Below, piece by piece: positions 58,457 to 64,000 of a stretch of DNA of 64,000 bases. The notes beneath the pieces are model-generated. The model made no database searches. It worked only from the letters and a program-made list of their open reading frames with translations, and was not told where the DNA came from. Made by a program: the position numbers and the translations under genes. The stretch's first letter is position 1. Every line of letters starts with the position of its first letter. Where the stretch lies: the NCBI GenBank assembly GCA_030544685.1, contig CP086683.1, forward strand, positions 2,108,001 through 2,172,000. The letters are read 5' to 3'. This DNA is from Pseudomonas sp. B21_DOA (GTDB lineage: Bacteria; Pseudomonadota; Gammaproteobacteria; Pseudomonadales; Pseudomonadaceae).

Positions 58457-59011
58457 ATGACTGACTCGTTTGAAGATTTTAGTAAGTTTATAAGTTATGT
58501 GTTACGTCACAAACCCGAGTCCATTGGGTTGCTGCTGGATGTCGAGGGCTGGGCAAATGTAGATGAGTTAATAAAAGGTTCAGAGAAGGTCGGGAAGTTA
58601 TTAAGCTATGAAGTCATAAGTAATATCGTCTTTCATAGTGATAAAAAGCGTTTTGAGATATCCAGCGATGGAGCATATATTCGAGCAATTCAGGGACATT
58701 CGTCGGAATCGGTGAGCCGCAACTACCCTGAAATTCAACCTCCGGATTTTTTGTATCATGGAACGGCTATGCGTTTCCTTGACTCTATTTTGAAAAACGG
58801 TCTAATACCCGGGGCTAGGCATCATGTTCATTTAACACAAAGTGAAACGTTAGCATGGGATATCGGACGTCGTTACGGTAAATCTGTGGTTTTACGCATT
58901 GATAGTCACGAAATGTTTGTAAAAGGGTTCAGATTTTTTAAAGCTGAAAATGATGTTTGGTTAACAAGCTTCGTGCCTCCGCAATTTATTTATTCGCTTG
59001 CAGATGCCTAG
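58457..59011 (+). CDS. kptA: RNA 2'-phosphotransferase (Tpt1/KptA family)
   Basis: This protein of 184 residues is started at ATG 58457 (MTDSFEDFSKFISYVLRHKP), with GAGG seven bases upstream. Family features in order are SYVLRHKPESIGLLLDVEGW, HSDKKRFEISSDGAYIRAIQ, GHS, LYHGTAMRFLDSILKNGLIP, ARHHVHLTQS and NDVWLTSFVPPQFIYSL. These are the Arg-His-Arg-Arg type residues that bind the RNA 2'-phosphate and NAD. The enzyme removes the 2'-phosphate from spliced-type RNA using NAD+. It is clearly more AT-rich than the core genes, lies on the strand opposite to rhs, and converges with the SUKH gene. Its role inside a toxin array is unknown. Confidence 0.88.
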   Translation: MTDSFEDFSKFISYVLRHKPESIGLLLDVEGWANVDELIKGSEKVGKLLSYEVISNIVFHSDKKRFEISSDGAYIRAIQGHSSESVSRNYPEIQPPDFLYHGTAMRFLDSILKNGLIPGARHHVHLTQSETLAWDIGRRYGKSVVLRIDSHEMFVKGFRFFKAENDVWLTSFVPPQFIYSLADA

Positions 59012-59016
59012 TTTGC

Positions 59017-59386
59017 TCATTCTTCCTCCCATGTAGAATGAGTTTGAATGGCTTCACTCAACCACTCTTTGAAATTCTCATAAGTTCCATGAAGCTCCCA
59101 GCCTTCCGAAGCGTAGGCGTGGATTATGAGGACTTCCGGGTTTCCGGATTCATCACGGCCATCGAAGCAGGCTATGTCATCGTTTGCGTTGAACCTCGCA
59201 AAGGGGATTAGCTCCCTCTGTGGGTAAAGTTTTTTAAGGTGTGGTACCAGTAATTTACATCCCCTCTTCAAAAACAATGAACCACCAAGGTTCAATATCT
59301 ATGGCAGGTGTTAGATTGATTGTTTCAATGAAGTCACTTGGATAAGAAAAATGACTTCGGCCTGTGATTTCTAAATAATTATTCAT
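59017..59386 (-). CDS. SMI1/KNR4 (SUKH) family immunity protein (two frameshifts)
   Basis: ATG 59386 overlaps the toxin stop as ATGA. It begins MNNYLEITGRSHFSYPSDFI and reaches WFIVFEEG. One base restored at 59261-59264 (C4 on the plus strand) gives GDVNYWYHTLKK. Another at 59230-59235 (T6) joins LYPQRELIPFARFNANDDIA and CFDGRDESGNPEVLIIHAYA, ending EWLSEAIQTHSTWEEE, about 123 residues. This is a normal SUKH-fold protein, a common immunity fold of Rhs and CDI systems. Confidence 0.8.
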
Positions 59387-62300
59387 TCTTTGCCGCTCAA
59401 TTTTGGTAGTTCGTGAGATCCGTAAGGAGTTTCCTTTCCGAAACGTTTTGGCGACTGCTTTCCAACTCTTAATTCGATCGCCTGGCCCCACGTATCTGGT
59501 TTTTTCCCTTAACAGCAAAGCGTTGTTGTTCTGGCTCAGTTACTGGATCGTTATATCCGCGCTCTCTGGCTTCTACTTTTATACCGGCTTCGCGTGCGGC
59601 ACGGACCCGGGTGTTATCCATGCTGGTGAGATGGCCGTCCGGCATTCGGACCACATCAATGGGATCACCTTGCCAACCTTTTTCTCTCATGCTCGCGACT
59701 AAATTGTCATAGGTGTAATTGTTTCCTGCTCTGTCGACCTTGTTGTATGAGACAGAGGTTTGGGAAAATCTTACCTCATTTGGGTCAATGGATCGCACTT
59801 TTGGGCACTGCGCAACATTACAGCTTAAGCCTAACGGGTCCACCCACCCCGTAGGGTTAGGCACGTATTGGTAGCTATTCAAACCACCCGCAAGCTTGAT
59901 CGGATCCGGCGTCAAAAACCGTCCGGTCCCCGGATTGTAGTAGCGGTGGCGGTTGTAATGTAACCCTGTCTCGGCGTCGAAATACTGCCCTTGGAAGCGC
60001 AGCGGGTTATCGATTTCGCTGACGTCCAGCGCTGCTAGGTTGCCATAGGCACGGTACTTCGCCGACCACATGATTTCGCCGCTGTAGTCGGTCAGTTCCT
60101 GCGGTGTGCCGAGGTGGTCGAGTTGGTAGTAGAACGGGGCCGCTTTTAGCGGGCCTTCGCCGTCGAGCATTGCCAGCGGGCGGAAAGTGCCCGGTTCGTA
60201 GATGTAGCTGCGGTAGCGGTTCCCGGCGCTTTCAGCGATGAGGCGTTCGCCTTGCCACAGAAACTCGGTGGTGTGACCGTCGACTGACTTTTCAATGCGG
60301 CGGCCAAAGGCGTCGTATTTGTAGGTCGCTGTGCTGCCTCCCGGCAGGCTGACGCCGATCAGGCGGTGTTGGCAGTCGTAGCGGTATTCGGTGACGAGCT
60401 TTTGGCCGGCGCCGCGACGCTCGCGGATCAGGTTGCCGTAGGCGTCGTAGTCGTAATGGCGATCGCCTTGCATCAGCAGGCGATTGCCTTTGACGTTAGC
60501 GAGATTCGCAACAGGCAGGTCATTCTGTCCGAGGAGGTTGCCTGCCGGGTCATGGGCGAAGCTCTCTGGCATGGCGCCGCGCACGCTGATCAGGCGATCC
60601 AGTGGGTCGTAGTGATAGCTGCGGTTGCCCTTGCGGCTGTCATCGATGCCGGCGAGGTTGCCGTTGGCGTCGTAGTTGTAGCGACGCTGGAACAGATTTT
60701 TGTCACGCTGGCCGACAGTGTGAGCTTGCAGGCGTCCCTGTTCATCGTACTGGTATTGGCTGAGCAGCAAGCCTTGCTGACGCTGCTGTTCACGACCGGC
60801 GTTGAACTGATGAGAGGTCAGGCGGGAGCCGTTGAGATCGATACTGCTGAGTTGCCCGCCAGGCTGGTGGCGGTAATCGAGTTTGCTGCCATCGGGCATA
60901 CGGCAGTGCTTGAGCTGGCCGACGCTATCGTATTCGTAGCGCAGGGTGCCCCAGCCTTGGTGTTCCTCGATGAGTCGGTCTTGCAGATCGTATTTATAGG
61001 CGAGCGGCCAATGGCCGTCGTCAACGTTAACGAGGCGGCCAAGCGCGTCGTAGCTATAGTGAATCTCTTCGCCGTCGGGTAGCGTTTTTACGAGCAAGCG
61101 GCCTGCGGCATCGCGCTGATATTCTGTGACCAGTTCGCTGCCGTCGTCACCGAACTCGGTTTTCGTCAGCAACTGGCCGTTGAGGTCGTATTCGTAGGCA
61201 GTCCGACGACCGTCAAAACCGGTTTCCTGTTGGATCAGGCCGTTGGCGTAGTAATCAAGGTGATAGTGCTCGCCGCGCTCGTTTTCAATTTCAGTGAGCA
61301 ACAGACGCGAGTTGTCGTAGCGGTAGCGCAGTTGGCTGCCATCCGGATTGATGCGGCGGCTGACGAGGTGGAGATTGTCGGCGTATTCGTAGCGGGTGAT
61401 ACGGCCAAGTTCGTCACGTTCAGCAGTGACATTGCCGTAGGCGTTGTAGCTGAATGCGCGAGTGGCGCCGCCGGGCAGCGTAACTTGGGCAAGGCGATTG
61501 GCAGCATCCCATTGGTAATGAGTGATCGCGCCGGACTCTTCCTGGCGAGTGATCTGCCTGCCTAGTGCATCGTAACGGTACTTGCGCTGACCGCCGTCCG
61601 GAAGACGTTCTTCAAGCAGTTGACCGAGATTGTTCCAACCGAGTTGATGACGGCTGCCGTCCGGGTGACGGATTTCCAACAGACGACCCTGCGGGTCATA
61701 GCTGTAATGGGTGGCATTGCCGTCCGGGTCAATCTGCGCAGTGACATCACCTTGTCGGTTGCGTTGATACTTCAAACTGGCTTTGCCGCGACGAACGTCG
61801 CTGACGAAGCCGTTGATATATTCGTAAGTTGTAGCTTCGTCTTCTGGGGGGATGACAGCGGTCATCAGTCCGTTGTCGTCGTAGCGGTATTCGGTAACGG
61901 CGCCCAATGGGTCCTTTTCCGCGATCAATTGACCCTTGTCGTTATAGGCTTTTTGATGCTCGGCACCATCGGGATCAATTTTGCTGATCAGTCGCGCCTG
62001 ATCATCGTGGGTGTAGACCTCTTCGCTACCATCGGCGTTGGTAACGGTAACGCTGCCTTTGTCGTCCCAGGCGTATTGCGCTTCCATCTGGGAAAAGTTG
62101 GCCCAGTGACGTGTACACCGAGACAGTTTGCCTTCGTTTTCCCACTCCCAGTAGAACGCCGCGCCGCCTGCCAATTGCCGCTCGAGAATGACGTGCTGGT
62201 CGTTGTAGCGATAGCGTTCGGCTTCGTCGGCGGCATTCTTCGCCTCGATCAGGCGATGCTGCGTGTCGTAGCTGTAAGTGACCAGCGTCTGCACTGTGTT

Positions 62301-64000
62301 CCATGCGGCCTCAAGATTGTCCGCTGGCAGGAACTGTTGATAGTCGACGGCGATGATGTGCTTGCGATCGTAGCGCAGGAGCAGGGCGCGGCCGGCACCG
62401 TTGTCGAGACGTTTGATGCGCCCATGGATGTCTCGAGTAACGTGCAAGCGGTTGCCATAGCTATCGCTGATGGCGATCAGGGTCGCGCCTTTGCTGTCGA
62501 AGCGGAAGTGATAGAACGATGGTCGCTTGCCAGCCTGCGCGAGAATCAGCTCGGATGGATCGTCACCTAGAAAAATGGCCGCGTGCGATAGGCTGTTGGT
62601 GATGGCGGGACGCTGCTCGCTCGGAAGTGGGAAAACGGTGGAGCGGTTTTCCTGATCGGTCCAGATGACTTCATCGCCATTGATCTCGATGCGATGAGCG
62701 AGCGCGTGGCTCCAGCCATAGCCGAGACCGCAGTCGATTTCCACAGCACTGGTGCGATAGAGGCGGCTCCATTCAAACGGGAGCAGGCCGTCGAGGTGGC
62801 CGTCAGTTAACGTCAGTAATTCTTCGCCAGTGACCATCGAAACAGGGCAGCCGCTAGTGCAAGTCTTTGCAGCAGGCTCTGCGCTCTTTTCGGCGGGATT
62901 TGTCGCCTGGGTCGATACATCATCAGCGACTCTGCCTTCAGCAAGTCTGGCGTTTCTCTTGCCATCAAAACGCAACTCGGAAATCCCGTTCCTGACCTTC
63001 GCCGTCACCCCTCGGGCCGCCACTGCGGTGTACTTGGCGACATACTCCATAAAGCCGTTGATGATCTTGAACACCGACTTCACGAAGCCGATCACAGCCT
63101 TGATGACAAGCTCTCCGTACTTCTTGAGTCGGGCCGCAAGGTAGATGACGCCGGTACCTTCTGCCGCGATGGTCAATACCACGCCGATCACGATGTCGAT
63201 CGCAATGCCAACGACAATTGCCGTGGTCATCTTCGCTACATCGCCCGCCATCTTCATCGGCGGCAAGCCCGCGAGCCAGATCACCGCACTGCGCACCAGC
63301 AAAAACAAAGCCGCTTCGTCACTGGCCAGCAACATGGCCTTTTTCATGATGTCCGGCGAGCTTTTGGCGACTTTGATCAGCTCGTCTGCGCCAGCGCCGA
63401 GATCCTTGGCGAATTTCTTCGGATCCTGGAGGATATCGAGCACAAGGCTGATGCCGTCCCACACACCCTTGATGGCCTCCCAACCACCTTCAAGAATGCC
63501 GTTGCCGATGGCCATGGCTGTGCCGGAGGTCGAAAGATTCGACCATTGCGGTTTGAAGCCCGCCCATTCCTTGCGCAGGAAACCTTCCAGGTCCGCGGTC
63601 ACCCCGCTGTAGGAGCTGAAGAGGGCGTCGATCTGCGCCGGCGTCACTTCGTTATGCACGCGGATCTGGTAGAACTTGCCGGGTACACCGCCGGTCCAGG
63701 CGGCTTTGCCTTGGGCGTCGAGTTTGACCTTGCTGACTGCGCCACCATCCACAGCAACGATTTCGACTTCGATATCACCAACCGGAATGTCGTAAACCGA
63801 TTCGAATTTGCTCTCGATCAGCAACGGACCTTTGAGTGGACATTGAGCCACGTTCGAGCTGAAGCTACCGTCAGTCATGCTCAACGCTTTACTGGTGTTG
63901 CCAACCTTGATGACACGCTCCATGCCCAACAAGGACGGCATGTCAGTTGCACGACTGCCCTTGTCGAGCGCTCGCGCGTACCAGGTTTTGGTTTGTTCCT
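59383..64000 (-). CDS. rhs: Rhs-family polymorphic toxin with ParB-like tip (5' end beyond the window; one frameshift)
   Basis: The gene is open to the right edge, so its N-terminus (where a PAAR domain is often found) is not visible. The visible part has a helical region with strongly hydrophobic segments (TAIVVGIAIDIVIGVVLTIA). CPVSMVTGEELLTLTDGHLD opens the Rhs wall, which holds many YD repeats, and the core ends at GWVDPLGLSCNVAQCPKVRS. The tip has SIDPNEVRFSQTSVSY, YTYDNLVASMREKGWQGDPI, VVRMPDGHLTSMDNTRVRAA and REAGIKVEARERGYNDPV, a ParB/Srx-like fold. One A restored in the T6 run at 59500-59505 gives KPDTWGQAIELRVGKQSPKR and YGSHELPKLSGKE, with stop at 59383-59385. Probably a type VI secretion effector. 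Confidence 0.85.

Noticed and set aside
60366..61565. Plus-strand ORFs inside the rhs genes (also 56817-58160)
   Set aside because: They are complements of the YD repeats, and their hydrophobic look comes from the antisense of Tyr/Asp-rich codons.
1..64000. tRNA, rRNA or insertion sequence genes
   Set aside because: I saw no cloverleaf with CCA end, no rRNA sequence and no transposase. The repeats are REP-like only.

Overview
The window comes from a GC-rich Pseudomonas chromosome, most likely the P. fluorescens group. The evidence is the gene order (purL, nagE-nagF-nagB-nagA-nagR, ldt, nudix, purT, ffh-rpsP-rimM-trmD-rplS, xerD-dsbC-hom-thrC, recJ), which as I recall follows the PA3763 to PA3725 block of P. 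aeruginosa PAO1, and many copies of the GAGCGAGCCTGCTCGCGA palindromic repeat typical of fluorescent pseudomonads. Most of the window is core housekeeping sequence. The accessory parts are 2.9-8.6 kb (a large toxin-like protein) and 52.6-64 kb (an AT-richer Rhs toxin/immunity array).

Layout. 1-2.9 kb: end of purL, a Nif3/YqfO-like gene, a seven-copy 72-bp tandem REP array and a DUF6124 gene. 2.9-8.6 kb (minus): one approximately 1900-residue toxin-like protein with two tandem copies of a TraB/Tiki/PMT-C2-like domain. 8.8-16 kb (minus): the N-acetylglucosamine PTS operon nagR-nagA-nagB-nagF-nagE, complete from uptake to fructose-6-phosphate. 16-24.6 kb: L,D-transpeptidase, two Nudix enzymes, gamma-carbonic anhydrase, DUF1289, VUT transporter, purT, an MHS-family transporter, corC-like and ypjD-like genes. 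24.7-28.4 kb: ffh and the rpsP-rimM-trmD-rplS translation operon. 28.5-35.4 kb: antiporter, xerD, dsbC, hom, thrC. 35.5-37.9 kb: a kinase-less BvgS-like sensor, a lone receiver protein and DUF3509. 38-45.5 kb: CoA transferase, YaeQ, recJ, an OYE-family reductase, opgD and a small conserved protein. 45.8-51.4 kb (minus): ydcSTUV-patD, a polyamine-type ABC importer with gamma-aminobutyraldehyde dehydrogenase. 51.7-52.6 kb: a TerB/DUF533 protein.

52.7-64 kb (minus): an rhs gene that runs off the right edge of the window, with a ParB-like toxin tip and a SUKH immunity gene. Behind it are two displaced rhs C-terminal cassettes, each with its own immunity gene, and then orphan immunity genes including a barstar. 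A kptA/tpt1 RNA 2'-phosphotransferase gene sits on the opposite strand inside the array. The rhs copies share about 1 kb of nearly identical sequence, and the main gene is a mosaic of the two displaced copies.

Quality caveat. At least 21 places show a one-base change, almost always a loss and usually in a homopolymer, that breaks an otherwise well conserved reading frame, including the essential gene trmD. These look like consensus errors of a long-read or pyrosequencing assembly. I therefore annotate the affected genes at full length and give the break position in each.
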